Source: Symbiodinium natans (lineage: Eukaryota; Sar; Dinophyceae; Suessiales; Symbiodiniaceae). From it: a DNA stretch of 64,000 nt. The DNA lies in assembly GCA_905221605.1 (NCBI GenBank), contig CAJNDS010002134.1, positions 334,842-398,841 of the forward strand, given 5' to 3'. The first letter of the stretch is position 1. Every line of letters begins with the position of its first letter. The notes below the pieces were generated by a model, which did not search any database, had not been told where the DNA came from, and was given only the letters and a program-made list of their open reading frames with translations. Made by a program: the position numbers and the translations under genes. Shown here in pieces: positions 1 through 11,514 of the stretch.

Positions 1-2190
1 AAAACCCAAAAGCCGGAATTCAACTCGGGGAGTGTACCCCTAAACCCTAAACCCTAAACCCTAAACCCTAAACCCCAAAACCCTCAACCCTAAACCGGAA
101 TTGAGATCCCAGAGTGTGCCCAGGCCTGCTGCTGAGAAAGTAGCGAAGGACCTCGCTCTTTGAAGGCCTTCTCAAAGGCTTCCTCCTCCTCGCGGTGCGT
201 TGAGGGTTTAGGGTTTAGGGGAACAGGGTTTAGGGTATTGGGTTTAGGGGTATAGGGTTTAGGGTTTAGGGGAATAGGGTTTAGGGTTTAGGGTTTTTGC
301 TGTCCTGCAGGGGGTTCAAGAGCTGTCGACTCGCCCGGGCTAGGGGGTTTGGGGGCTTAGGTGGTTTAGGGTTTAGGGGCTTCGGGGGTTTAGGGGTCCG
401 GGTTTAGGGTTTAAGGGTTTCGACGCTCACTCCCGCACGAAGCAGGTAAGTTTTAGGGTTCAGGGTTCAGGGTCCAGTCAGTGTTTTTAGGGGCTTTCCG
501 GGTTTGGGGTACTTAGACTACAAAGGACTTGATGGTAGCTACTTGTCTTTGGGTCCAGGACGTCCCCCATCAGATGTGCCTCAATGGAGACTTTTGTCCT
601 AGCGAAATGTCTCCTGCTTTGATGGCTTAAGCCTTAACCCTCTGGCTTAGGGGTTGGGGTTTAGCAACTCTTGCCGGATGCTGGAAGGTGCATCTGCGCA
701 TCTCCCCACATTTCAGGAACGCAGTCTTGCTACTATCTATATATTTTCAATCTGTCTATCTATAATATCTCTCTCTCTCTCTCTCGCAGACTCGGGAATC
801 CGTCAGCTGCCGTCTGCAGCCCGATAGGCAATGCTCTCTGAGCAACGCCCCACCGCCCATGTTAAGCGGTGCAATCTATCTATAATATCTATATACATTA
901 AATGTGTCATACATATTCGAGGCACTCCACACCGGCATTCGGGATGAGGGCCCCTCGAATGCGACATGCCGGGCTCATGCCCTTCGATACGTCTGATGTG
1001 TCGGTTTCCAAATGAACAAAAGGCGCCCTGCTCGGTTTTTAACATGGGCCTTTGTGGGTTCCCCCTTATACTAACAGTAATTAATTATCAGGGACTCGAA
1101 TACGGCCTTATTATATAATCCCTTTAGGGAGGGGATGGGTGTGCGTGTGTGTCTGTTGGTGTGCTTTGTGTGAGTCATAGGGTTTAGGGTTTAGGGTTTA
1201 GGGCTTACGTGGAGATTCATGGGTACTTATAGAGAGCGGCCTGTCACGGGGCCTGCGTTTTCCATGGGCATGTTTTGCGAATGTTGCGAGCACCCAGCAT
1301 AGAAGTCGCGATCTTTTTGTCGAAGTACCCCTTAGTTTAAGGGGGAATATCCCAAGGGCTTATAGGTGACCATAACCCAGAAAAGAGAAATAAAAGGTAC
1401 TACTGGGCATCCTAGACGGGTTCATGCCCTTCAACAACCGGCAACCTCCGCAACTTCAGATCACTTTGTAGCCTCATGCGCAACCGATGTTTGCATAGCT
1501 TTGCCTCTCAAACAATGACATCGCTGCTCAGCGATACTTGTCTGGTGCAATGAGAGACTGTCACCCCAGTGCGCGCATCTGGGTGGGGAAACAAGTTTGA
1601 CGGTAACCATCATGTCATGCCAGCTTTGTTGCCCCAGGGTCTAGTAGAAAGGCATCGCGATGGCACCCAAACCCTCAACCCTGAACCCTAAACCAACCCT
1701 GACATGTATACACGTATATATATATATACACGTATATGTATATATATATATATATATATGTCCTGCTTGCTTCGTTTCACCGCGAAGGCATCGGCTTTCT
1801 TCTGTCGGACCATTCCATTGCCATCGAGGAACAGTCCAGCCATGCCTTTTTCTATTAAGTGGTATAAGGAGTGACCCCTGGAAGGGACCTAAATTTGTCC
1901 CCCTATATTTACCTTACATAGTCCTTATATACCGAGGCAGCCCCGACATAACCCCAAATAACCCCTAAGGTCCCTTGTAAGGGTACCTGCTTTAGTCTCT
2001 TGATTAGAAGCAAAGAGGCTCTGCCACCCTTAGCCCCGAGCAAAGAGTGCTTCACAAGTTCGACACACCTCTACAGGACCCTCAAACCCTAAACCCTAAA
2101 CCCTAAACCCTAGACATGTTTGGAACAAACGAACTGCAACCAAAGCCGGAAGGTCCACAAGCCTTGGGATCCTCAACGTAGAGTGAAGTC

Positions 2191-2327
2191 CCCAAACCCC
2201 TAACCCTAAACCCTAAACCCTAAACCCTAAACCCTAAACCCTAAACCCTAAACCCTAAACCCTAAACCCTAAACCCTAACCCTAAACCCTAAACCCTAAA
2301 CCCTAAACCCTTAAACCCTAACAACCC
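2191..2327 (+). repeat. Telomere-type tract, CCCTAAA orientation
   Basis: About nineteen CCCTAAA heptamers with one CCCTAA unit and degenerate edges. It lies directly downstream (minus strand) of the exon 2332-2404 and is read as its intron. Confidence 0.9.
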
Positions 2328-2331
2328 AAAC

Positions 2332-2404
2332 CCCGCCACCGAGCCAAAGCGCTCTCCGGGGCCATGGTCATCCATTCCTCCCGCCCGGAGCGGATTGGGT
2401 CGAC
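2332..2404 (-). CDS. Internal exon, unknown protein
   Basis: The frame VDPIRSGREEWMTMAPESAL and on lies between ATCAG|GTCGAC and a GTTTGGG donor that runs into the 137-bp CCCTAAA tract at 2191-2327. On the minus strand that tract reads TTTAGGG and forms the intron start. Phase-1 end. Neighbouring exons in the same orientation may lie near 130-200 (EEEEAFEKAFKER) and 300-345. Confidence 0.42.
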
Positions 2405-2954
2405 CTGATCTGGTAGGGCTGAGGTTTGCGTGTTTAGGGTTGAGGGATTAAGCTGTTTAGGCCAGGCTTAGGGTTCAGAGTTTAGGGTTTAGGGTTCAGG
2501 GTTTCGGTCCGTTTATCCTCTATATAGTACGGCAGCGTTAAAGTAAGGACCCCCAAACGGGACCCTAATTTGTAGAACTACCCACATATAGACAGACAGG
2601 CAGACAGACTGACTGACAGATAGATAGATAGACATAGGATGATAGGGTGCAGCGCTATTCTCCAAGGGCCTTTTCCCGCAGCCCCTTAGTCTTGTTGCTT
2701 GCCAACCCCCTATCTGAGTTGAGCCACACTCCGTGCAAGTGCAACTGCCAACAGGGTAACAGTACCACCAGCCTTTTCAGTCACAGAACCCTTCAGTCAC
2801 AGAACCCTCAGCGTAAACCCCTAAACCCTAAACCCCAAACCCCAAACCCTAAACCCTAAACCCTAAACCCTAAACCCTAAACCCTAAACCCCAAACCCTA
2901 AACCCTACTGACTTGGCAATTCAGAAGAACATGCCTCCAAGGGACGTACTTGAG

Positions 2955-3024
2955 GTCCACCCCTTGCCGCTCTTCACCTTCGCCCCGCGGTCCCGTTTCG
3001 ACCTTTTTCGGTGCTGGATGCTTG
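2955..3024 (+). CDS. Internal exon, unknown protein
   Basis: Between ACTTGAG|GTCCAC and CTTG|GTTAGGG the plus strand reads VHPLPLFTFAPRSRFDLFR and on (23 codons, phase-1 end). The donor opens the pure TTTAGGG tract 3026-3116, which would be the 5' part of the next intron. That next exon may be the frame at 3177-3533. Confidence 0.42.
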
Positions 3025-3025
3025 G

Positions 3026-3116
3026 TTAGGGTTTAGGGTTTAGGGTTTAGGGTTTAGGGTTTAGGGTTTAGGGTTTAGGGTTTAGGGTTTAGGGTTTAGG
3101 GTTTAGGGTTTAGGGT
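3026..3116 (+). repeat. Telomere-type tract, TTTAGGG orientation
   Basis: About thirteen uninterrupted TTTAGGG units. The 5' edge coincides with the donor of the exon ending at 3024. It is 700 bp from an opposite-orientation tract, so it is not a chromosome end. Confidence 0.9.
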
Positions 3117-3176
3117 CACAAGGGGGGTATATAACCCACTCCCTAAGGCTCCCTAAGCTTTCCTACGGACCCCCAT

Positions 3177-3533
3177 ATGTGTGGAGATCTTCAGTGGAGA
3201 AGGAGGATGACAGAAGGGGAAGTCATGGAATTACTACGTGGAATTGTGACAAGGGCTTTGAGAAAGTCACAGCAAACAAGAATAGCTGTTCGGGAAAAGT
3301 TTCATTCAGAAGCAAACGAATATGTCAAGGACGTGACAAGGCATTCTTCTGATGCTGCAAGAGTTTTTCAAAAGCAACAGGTATTCATATTGCAACAATG
3401 GCAAAAAGCCATTTTAACAACAGTGAAGCTCACCCACTTGTTGCTCCTACTGCTACAACCTTTCGGCTCTGTACGGAACGGAGAACAAGCTAGACCAACT
3501 AAGTTTAGAATGCGTTTTGATATTATATCGTAA
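3177..3533 (+). CDS. AT-rich open frame, charged helical segment
   Basis: From about 3208 the frame reads MTEGEVMELLRGIVTRALRK and continues as an amphipathic helix to a CAACAG|GTATTC junction near 3380, after which it is hydrophobic. Base composition of 3200-3960 is visibly more AT-rich than the flanks. It fits in phase behind the exon 2955-3024 if ATGACAG|AAGG is the acceptor. It could instead be part of an inserted sequence. The rest of 3540-3960 has no gene I can support. Confidence 0.3.
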   Translation: MCGDLQWRRRMTEGEVMELLRGIVTRALRKSQQTRIAVREKFHSEANEYVKDVTRHSSDAARVFQKQQVFILQQWQKAILTTVKLTHLLLLLLQPFGSVRNGEQARPTKFRMRFDIIS

Positions 3534-3964
3534 TAGCCACACAAGGAAATACAGATCATGCATGTTTCGTACATTTTCGATGCTTTACATTTAGGCTGAA
3601 GATACCAGATGGTACAATTGCATTGTCACGACCTTACTATCTCCTTGGTAGTTGAAAATGTCAAGAAACTATGAAGAAGAACAAGTCGTGGTTACATTTT
3701 CAGCCTTCATGTAAGCATGATACACTTGATTCAGTATCCGCCGTAAACGAAAATAAAACTTTCTTGAAACATGCGAAGAAAGTGCATTCAAGATTTAAAT
3801 TGAGGTGTATGACAATACTAACAACACAAAGTTCATGAATTTGGCATATGAAAAATATGTTTGCAATGGCAGGTACTCCGAGAGAGTATTTTGTTGATTG
3901 CAATTGAACAAAATGTGTTGAGGTCCTCTTGTGGCGAGAGGCGAGAAGCAACAAAGTCCGAAAA

Positions 3965-4172
3965 AAACCTAAACCTTAAACCCCAAACCACTAAACCCCT
4001 AAACCCCTAAACCCCTAAACCCCTAAACCCCTAAACCCCTAAAACCCTAAACCCCGGAACCCTAAAACCCCCCAACCCTCAACTTTAACCCTTAAACCGT
4101 AAACCCTGAACCACTAGCTCTAAACCCTAAACCCTTTAACTTTAACTCTAAAACCCTAAACCCTTAATTAAC
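3965..4172 (+). repeat. Degenerate CCCTAAA/CCCCTAAA field
   Basis: A mixture of heptamers, CCCCTAAA octamers and point variants, followed by a CT run at 4182-4200. A plus-strand exon candidate follows at 4272-4358 (between TGCAG and a GTTTTTTGG donor), open in two frames. Confidence 0.85.
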
Positions 4173-4589
4173 TTCAACCCGCTCTCTCTCTCTCTCTCTC
4201 GTGCGCTCGGAGATCCGACAGGCGCAGCAGCAAACCCCCCCACCCCTTCTTGCATCCCCAAACCCTTGCAGGCCGCTAATCGCCGCCTCCGAGTCGGATC
4301 CGCTGTCGGCGCCTACGGCGCCCACCGTGGCGCCCGGGAGTTGCGGGCCTTTCCTGGGTTTTTTGGACTTGGGTTTAGGGTTTAGGGTTTAGGGTTTAGG
4401 GTTTAGGGTTTAGGGTTTAGGATTTAGGATTTAGGGTTTAGGGTTTAGGATTGAGTTTGTTTTGGATTTAGGGCTCAGTTACAAATGTTTCGATTTACGC
4501 GTGTCGGGTTATCGTTGCGCAGGGGCCGTGCTAGTCTGGGTTTAGGATTTGTAGGGTTTAGGGTCTAGAGGTTAGGATTTACAAGGCTT

Positions 4590-5640
4590 AGGCCTGATTG
4601 TGTGCAGAGTTGACGTGTTCCTTTTTGTTCAGGGTTGTTGCTTTGGAGTCAGGGTCTAGGGCTTGTTGTTTAAGGCAATGCTGCTTTCCCTCCTGTACGG
4701 AAGGGCGATCCACATCGCAGGGAGTAGGACCTAGACTGTTAGAGCTTAAAGTGTTTTGTGCTTTGAAGCTTCTCAAAGTGTCCACTTTTATGGAAGTCCC
4801 AAAACTTCAGGGTGTTGGGCACCTATAAGGCATGGACCGAAAGCCATCTCTCCATGCTGTTCAGGTTCAGACATTTCGAGTGCCCCACTTCCCAAACCAA
4901 AAGTCGAGCCAGAGATTCTCTCAGGCTGCAAGTCTTTTGGTTTTAGGGTTTAGTGTTTGGTGTTTCGGGGTTGGTTGAGCTTTCAAATTTCCGCACCTCT
5001 CTGCAACCGTGCTTCGGGCGGGGCTTCACAGGTGATGGCGGATTCTTTTCCTCCTCAGCCTCTCCGGAGAATCCTGGCAACACCCCCCCCCCCCCCCAAA
5101 AAAAAAAAAAAAACAGACACCCCGTAGCTCTAAGGAAGATACAACCTTCATTGATGAGTACATGAACAAAAACAAATACCCGCAAAGGTCTTTATAGGTG
5201 TATTCCTCAAGCCTTCATGTGAAGTTACGGTGCGTTGGGCCTCCCAGTCGTGGCTCGGGGTTGATTCGACCCATCTAGGCTCTGCTGTGCTTAGGCGGGA
5301 AACGAGAAGTTGCGGGAACGATACCTGTGACCTGTACTGGCGGCCGCGGCAGCAGCGCCTGCACGTGGATCGAGTGGTTCTGCTGGAACTTCTTCCGGAA
5401 TTTCTTCAGTGACCTGCCGGTTAGAGACGGCCGAGATACTGGCACAGATGTGTCAAGAGCAAGCGTGCTGCCGTGCAAGCTAAGACCTCTCAGCTCGAGC
5501 CCCCCCAAAAAACCCCTGAATCGAATCGGCCGGCGGCACGGGTATAGCCAGACTCAGATATATGCATTCTGAAGAATAGGGCGTCGCAGAGGGGATCTGA
5601 TACTCGGCATGGGATTGTGGGGGGGGGGGGGGGGGGCAAT
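4590..5640. other. Stretch with weak coding signal
   Basis: A minus-strand exon candidate lies at about 4985-5075 (GFSGEAEEEKNPPSPVKP and on, ending before GTGCGG). A short plus frame at 5325-5412 (DLYWRPRQQRLHVDRVVLL) is open but so are the other frames. A C-then-A homopolymer pair sits at 5084-5113 and a G run at 5620-5637. Nothing else can be supported. Confidence 0.3.
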
Positions 5641-5715
5641 TACCCCAAACCCTAAACCCTAAACCCTAAACCCTAAACCCTAACCCCTAAACCCTAAACC
5701 CTAAAGACCCTAAAC

Positions 5716-8700
5716 CCTCTGCCTTTTGCTTTGCTTTGGTCCCGTTGGCACCTCGGGGGCTTCCACAGGCTTGGCCGCGAAATGCTCCTTCGCCCTCGCC
5801 AGGCATTCGTGGTAGATGCTCTTGAAGGACACCTGGTTCAGGGTCTAGGGGGTTTAGGGGGTTTAGGTTGGTTTAGGGAATTTAGAGCTCAGGGATAGGG
5901 GAGTTTAGGGGAGTCTAGGGTCTTTAGGGGGTTTATAGGTTGTATCGGGTTTAGGGAGGCTAGGGCATTTAGGTTTGGGGACGTCGGGGTCCAAGGACTT
6001 TTGTTTAGGGAGTTGAGGGTTCGGGGTTGCGAAATGTGCCGGGTGGTCGGCAGGGTGGTTCATTGCAGGTTCAGGGATGCAAATTGCCGGAAATGGGTAG
6101 CTTCTTCGGGCACAGCGGCCCACCGACTTGCAAAAAATCATGAGTGATCCATGAATGGAATTCTCGCCGAGTGTTGTGCCCACGGCCGATGAGTAGGTCG
6201 TGCAGTGTCTTCGGAAACATGTCAGATCCTCTTCAACATCGCGTTTTATTCATCGTTTTCCCCACCCGGCGTTGCATTTGACAGCGTTTCCTGGCAAAGT
6301 GTCGTTGAGATTATTGTCGTGCATTTTTTGGGTAGTTCTTAAGCAAACAGTGGTCATCGTCGCAGGACACAAAGCCCGCCGAAAAACGACGTACACCCCC
6401 AAGCCAAACTTCGCCAGCACTGGAGCAGCGAGGATTCTTCCACTCTCCCACCCCACAAAAACTCATGACACTACGCCCTATATAACCCCGGTCAGGGTCG
6501 TGAGGGTTTTGTATTTATAGCGATGTATATATAAGGATTTATCTTTAGGGCTTGCGTATGATTCAGGGTGCAACCCCTTTTTTACAACCAGGACTGCCAG
6601 CTGCCGGGAAAATGCACCCTAAGACATCAAACCCTCGCAGCCTTGATCTCCGCACTCCGGTAGGCGTTGCCGTTGTCCTCCTTCTCTCAAGGCCGTTTGG
6701 GGGTTTAGGGTTTAGGGTTTAAGGAGTTTAGGGCTTAGGGCTTAGGGCTTAGCCTGGGGGGGTTGCGAGACTCAAGAGGCACCTGGGAAGACAAAGGGTG
6801 TCCTTTTCGGTCTAGAGGGGCAAATACCAATTCAGCATGGGAACCCAAATGCGAAACTATAACAATGATAACAAGTAACAAGGGGCTACTCTGGGTCCTA
6901 TCGTTTATAGGGTTCTTAGGGGGGGGGTTCAAGGGGGGCAGGTACCTAGGGAACCTTAGGGAAGCTGGGAGTATTGGGGAACCTTGGGTTGCCTACCCCC
7001 CTTGAACTCCCCTCCCTTAAGAGCCCTATATAGTGCATTTGAGTTTTAACCTTTGGCTCTGGAAGACTGGAAGGGGTGCATCACACCCAAACAATGTGAA
7101 GAAAGTGGTTCACTATAGGGGTGGAAGGCGACATGGGATGTTCTGGGGTCACGATAGGGGCGATGTGCATGCTTACGTGCATGTTTTGTGCTTAGGGTTC
7201 CGTAAACCCTAGAACCCTAAACGCTAAACCCTAAACCCTCAGGGGAGTAGGGACCAAGGGACCGCCAGCAAGGAAGCTAGGCTCCATGGACCTCAGGGCA
7301 CATTCCCCATCCCTAACATAATGAACCTTGCGTCAAGGCGATCCTTCTTCCTGCACTGCGAGCCCCTAAACCCTAAACCCTAAACCCTAAACCCTAAACC
7401 CTAAACCCTAAACCCTAAACCCTAAACCCTAAACCCTAAACCCTAAACACCAAAGCCGCGTCCTGCGTCAGGCGGAAGGCCTGCAACAAATGTCGCAGCT
7501 TCTTTCTGGCCTGCCCGGCGGTATCAAACTCTGGCGATGGCTCCAGCCATAGGCGCATGGTTTAGGGGTTTTAGGGTTTAGGGTTTCGGGTTTAGGGTTT
7601 AGGGGAACACAGCCCGATGCGTCTCATGCGGAGACTGTGCTTCGTGGAGGCACGCAACAAGCAAATCTAAACACCCCATGAAGGCGTATGAGGCAGGGTT
7701 TATGTTACTGTTAGCGGTGAGTGTATATGGGGCTCACCCTAAACCCTAAACCTTGAACCCTAAACCCTAAACCCTGAACCCTAAACCCTAAACCTTTGTT
7801 TCATCTAACGCGGCCTGCTTGTTCTGAAGACCATCGAGTCGGACGGTCTCCCCATCGTCGATGTTCTGTGTGTAGGGGAGGGCCCTTATTCCTTTTCTTT
7901 CTGGTCTAGGGTTTAGGGTTTAGGGTTCCCTTTACAAGCCCCTTCAAACCAAAAAGGGCACCTTGCACCTGTACCTCAAACAAGAGGGTTAAGGTAAACA
8001 TCATCAATTCGGAAAACGCTCTCCCTTCTTTCAGTGAAGCCCTAGACCCTAAACTCTAAACCCTTAAACCCTAAACCCTAAACCCTAAACCCTAAACCCT
8101 AAACCCTAAACCCTAAACCCTACTCTCTTATCCTACGTGCGGCTTGCGAGGTCCGAGACGACCCCAAAATCACACTGAGTGCCAAAGTCCCTCGGCGCTT
8201 GCAGCGTTCTCTAAATTAGGCTCCCCATTTTGGTCCCCCCCCTGTAGAATATGGAGACGGCACACTTATCATAAGGACCAAACCCTAAACCCTTTAACCC
8301 TTAACCCTAAACCGTAAACCGTGTTGAAGAGAACTGCGCACATGCCTTCGCAATCTTGTTTCGCGCAAAACCCCCATCTCCGTCCTCGAAGACAGTCTCC
8401 AGCTCCTCCTCAACGCTGTCGTCCAGCTGAAGTAGCGACCCTATCCTTACATCCATGAGGCAGCAGGGGGTTTAGGGTTTAGGTTTCTTTTGCTTGAATG
8501 AGCTTCCCATCTACCAAGCTTCTGGCTCCGAGCCAGATATAGTTCCCCAAGCAAAGAATCCCCTCACCCACGCCGGACCACATTCTAGGGTTTAGGGTTA
8601 TCGTGTGTCCGCCCCGCTACGCGTTCGCGGCTTTCAGCTCTTTCTCGCTTGTTTCTACTCAGTAACTTCAGTCTATGCCTAAGCTCTCAAGAACTCCGAA

Positions 8701-9062
8701 GCCCCAAGAAACTTCCCAAGACCCCAACATTCCCAGCCAAAAACAAGCTCGACTGCCAGAACCCTGCGCTGCACAGTGAAAGGCGCAGGGTGAACCCTTT
8801 CGTTTGTTTAACGACTTGCTTGTACTTACTGTTGGTGAGCAGGGAATGAGGGAATTTTTAGTCCCTATATTATACCCTTTAAGGGACTACATGGGTACCT
8901 CATTCCCCCATTCCTTGCTAACCAACAGCAAGTTTATACAGGGAGCTCAGATCCCAGCAAGGGGATAGGGGCCCAGTGGGGGTCTTAGGTTGTGCAGTGA
9001 GCTGCTGGCGCACCGCGTCGCCGCGCTCACAGTTCCACTCGAGAGCACGTTCTGCCCGCTTC
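5716..9062 (-). CDS. Multi-exon gene (provisional chain), helical/charged product
   Basis: Minus-strand exons between heptamer tracts: 9062-8996 (KRAERALEWNCERGDAVRQQ), 8583-8494 (starts MWSGVGEGILCLGNYIWLG), 8445-8320 (DDSVEEELETVFEDGDGGF), 7865-7794 (NIDDGETVRLDGLQNKQAAL), about 7558-7451 (PSPEFDTAGQARKKLRHLL), 7355 to about 7327 (CRKKDRLDAR), 6680-6633 (EDNGNAYRSAEIKAAR) and 5832-5716 (VSFKSIYHECLARAKEHF). Donors are typically GTTTAGGG or GTGTTTAGGG. The intron 7356-7450 is 95 bp of almost pure heptamers. Whether all belong to one transcript is unproven and several junctions are not phase-checked. The region 8122-8220 is open on both strands. No family recognised. Confidence 0.42.
6906..7030 (+). 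mobile_element. L-family element L1
   Basis: Long inverted repeats TATAGGGTTCTTAGGGGG with GGTTCAAGGGGGGCAGG, answered by CCTACCCCCCTTGAACTCCC and CTTAAGAGCCCTATA. No telomere-type tract inside. Confidence 0.7.
7364..7449 (-). repeat. Pure heptamer tract inside a 95-bp intron
   Basis: Twelve CCCTAAA units on plus. On minus they form an intron starting GTGTTTAGGG (7450) and ending GCTCGCAG (7356), between exons ending GCTTTG and starting TGCAGG in phase 0. Confidence 0.7.
8824..8932 (+). mobile_element. Unclassified 109-bp palindromic element
   Basis: ACTTACTGTTGGTGAGCAGG and GAATGAGG are mirrored by CCATTCCTTGCTAACCAACA and GCAAGT. I saw no other copy in the window. Confidence 0.6.
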
Positions 9063-9411
9063 CTTAGCGATGTGCAGGAGGATTTTTGCTTCAATCGCGG
9101 GTGTCGAGGTGCTGGTAGGGTTTTGGTTTTGGGTTAGGGCTTGTGGGGTTGAACTTCATGGTGCTCTGAGGCACTGCCACTGCCGCAGACATCCCGGCAG
9201 CCTTTCAGAAGGATACACTGGTGCGACCTGAACGGAGGAGAGATGTTTCGGCTGCAGATCCCATGATGCAGTCGAGCATCTTCTCTTTGCCATCGTCTTT
9301 CCTTGTGAGCATCTTCTCTTGCTGAGATGACTTGCTGCTATATCAGCTCTGAGGACTGAAGAAGGGGTATCCATTGTTTGCGTACTAGTTTGTAAGGGAA
9401 CCGAAAAGGAA

Positions 9412-9580
9412 GTACTTAGAGGTTCATGGTACTTGTTAACCAATTATAACTGTACTTCTAACTGTACATATAACCATAGTAGGGCACTTAAGGGGCTTAC
9501 AAGTGGGTTTTAAGTACAGATATAATTGGTTGATAAGTACCCTAAAGCCTAAACCCTAAACCCTAAACCACGAGCCTCCA
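9412..9580 (+). mobile_element. A-family inverted-repeat element A1, interrupted by heptamers
   Basis: The left terminus is AGAGGTTCATGGTACTTGTT. The body includes GGGCACTTAAGGGGCTTA and ATAATTGGTTGATAAGTACC. The right terminus is broken after AAGTACC by exactly 28 nt of CCCTAAA-type sequence (9542-9569), then resumes as ACGAGCCTCCA against the consensus ATGAACCTCCA. Confidence 0.75.
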
Positions 9581-9595
9581 CAGATTTTCTAAAGC

Positions 9596-10148
9596 TTAGC
9601 GAATGCCGAGCGGCTTGGTAGCCTTCTTCTCTTTCTTTGCCTTCTTGTCCTTCTTGTCCTTCGAACGCGTCGTCCCAGAAGTATGCAACCCTAAACCCCA
9701 AACCCTAAACCCTAAACCCTACACCCTAAACCCTAAACCCTGTCACGTGCACAAGATGGCATTCTTCGCCGCAAGCCAACAGTCCCGTGACTACTCTCGC
9801 CTATGCTCATCGAAATTCAAGAGCATTCGCAGGGCATAGGATCAGAACTTTCGTGAAAAGCACAAAGTCTTCTTGGCGGTATCTTTTGCCAGCCTCTCGC
9901 GGACCATCACGCTATGAAATGTCAGATGCCCGAAATCTGAAGTCGCAGACAAGGACCTTTTCTACAACCCTTCTAGTCTGAACCATGAATGGCCGTTTCG
10001 GGTTTAGGGTTCAGGGGGCTAGAGTTTAGGCCCCTAAACCCTAAACCCTAAACCCTAAGCCCTTAACCCTAAACCCTAAATGTTTCGGAGGCTCCTTCTT
10101 GGGTTTCTTATTCTTCTTGGCGCTGTCGCTGTCTGACCCGCTGCCCAT
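9596..10148 (-). CDS. Lys-rich small protein, about three exons
   Basis: The first exon starts at ATG 10148 (MGSGSDSDSAKKNKKPKKE) and ends before a telomere-type tract. A middle exon lies at about 9917-9850 (RERLAKDTAKKTLCFSRK). The last, 9658-9596, reads DKKDKKAKKEKKATKPLGIR and stops at TAA. The Ser/Asp start and Lys-rich end suggest a disordered, nucleic-acid- or chromatin-associated protein; this is composition only. The plus strand of 9760-9840 is also open. The A1 element follows directly downstream. Confidence 0.48.
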
Positions 10149-10556
10149 CACGGCAAAGCATCGGCTGGACTACCTTAAGACCTTTGCATGTAATATAGGA
10201 GGCTTAATAATTAGGGTTTAGGGTTTTGGGGGGTAAAATGTAGGGGCCTGAATAATTAGAATAGGTTTTTGAGGGTTATTTGAGTATAATTACAAGGGGG
10301 CCATGTGGGAATCCTATTGCTAATGTAATATAGGGGTCGGAATAAATACTAACATCATTCCCATAATCCCTGTATGAGTTTTCTACAATGACCTCGAACC
10401 CTATTCTAATTATTCAGCGGTGTTCTACTCAAAGCCTGTGGTAGGTGATAGCGGAGAAGCATCTTATGTGCAAAAGAACTGGTACCAGCACCAGAGTGGA
10501 CTTAGGCGCCAGAAGTAGAGCCCAGAGGACACCCCAGCTTGTCGCCTACCCTAAAC

Positions 10557-10714
10557 CGTGGCTTCTGCACCACGACCATGTCGATGATTCGGAAGGTTAT
10601 CTGCGCTGCAAGCCCAAACGTAGCCAGGACAGGTACGAGGAATCCATGCATGCAGCTAAAAACCAATGCACAAATGGTAATAAGCAGGCTAAGGCGAAGA
10701 AATACTTGCACACC
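10557..10714 (-). CDS. Membrane-protein exon
   Basis: After CAACAG the frame reads GVQVFLRLSLLITICALVF, then about 35 mostly hydrophobic residues ending MVVVQKPR, and stops being coding at GTTTAGGG. Two transmembrane spans are plausible. The acceptor is followed by G. A short exon (SYEAWLDRANMS) lies upstream on the same strand at about 10792-10826. Other exons were not resolved; an antisense frame is open too. Confidence 0.4.
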
Positions 10715-11514
10715 CTGTTGCAAACGGGGCAAACCTCTTTGGCCTTCTTGACAATGGAATTGTTCAACCGCATAAACCCCCCAACCCTAAAGTGACATGT
10801 TTGCCCGGTCGAGCCACGCCTCGTAGGATTTAGGGTTTAGGGTTTAGGGTCTAGGGGATACGCGAGGGGAATTCATCACAAAACACTGAGATCAACCTGG
10901 AAGCTGCGACTTACAGCTGGCCATGCAACTTGTTGAGCCTTAACTCTTGGCTGTTGAAGCCCCGAGTCAAAATACAAAACACGCACACACATACACACAT
11001 GTATACACGCACACATACATTTACATCTTTTATGAACATATATGTCTTGCATCCAGATATATACACACATGACACATGTACACAGGATCGACATACAAAG
11101 GCTCATGGATAGAACGATATACAAACAAATGTGCATGTGCTTATGAAAATTCGCGAACCTGGCACCTAAACCTTGAATGTCGAAACACACGCTTGTTCTA
11201 CCAGCTCTTACAAGCCCTATTGGCCTGAAGCCTAAAACCCCAAACCTCAAGCTCCCCAAACTCTAAACCCTAATACCCCCACCCCCCCCCCCCCCCCCGG
11301 AAGCCTCGATCCGTGATTGTCGGAGCTGCTTGGGGCGCATGATGCTAGTAGACCCCATCTCTGTTGGAAACCTAGGAGGAGGGGGCGGGGGGGGGGTAGG
11401 GATTGTAGGGTTTAGGGTTTAGAGCAGCTAGGGTTTAGGGATGTTTAGGGTTTAGGGTTATATATATATAGGGTTTAGGGCGTAGGGTTGGGTTTATAGG
11501 GTTTGGGAATTCAG

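Noticed and set aside
1-300. A chromosome end, because of the telomere heptamers
   Set aside because: Tracts of both orientations continue through all 64 kb and none is a long terminal array; they are interstitial.
4201-4392. The many frames ending in GFRV or NPKP as real C-termini
   Set aside because: These endings are just GGGTTTAGGGTTTAG or its complement translated; they mark run-through into tracts.
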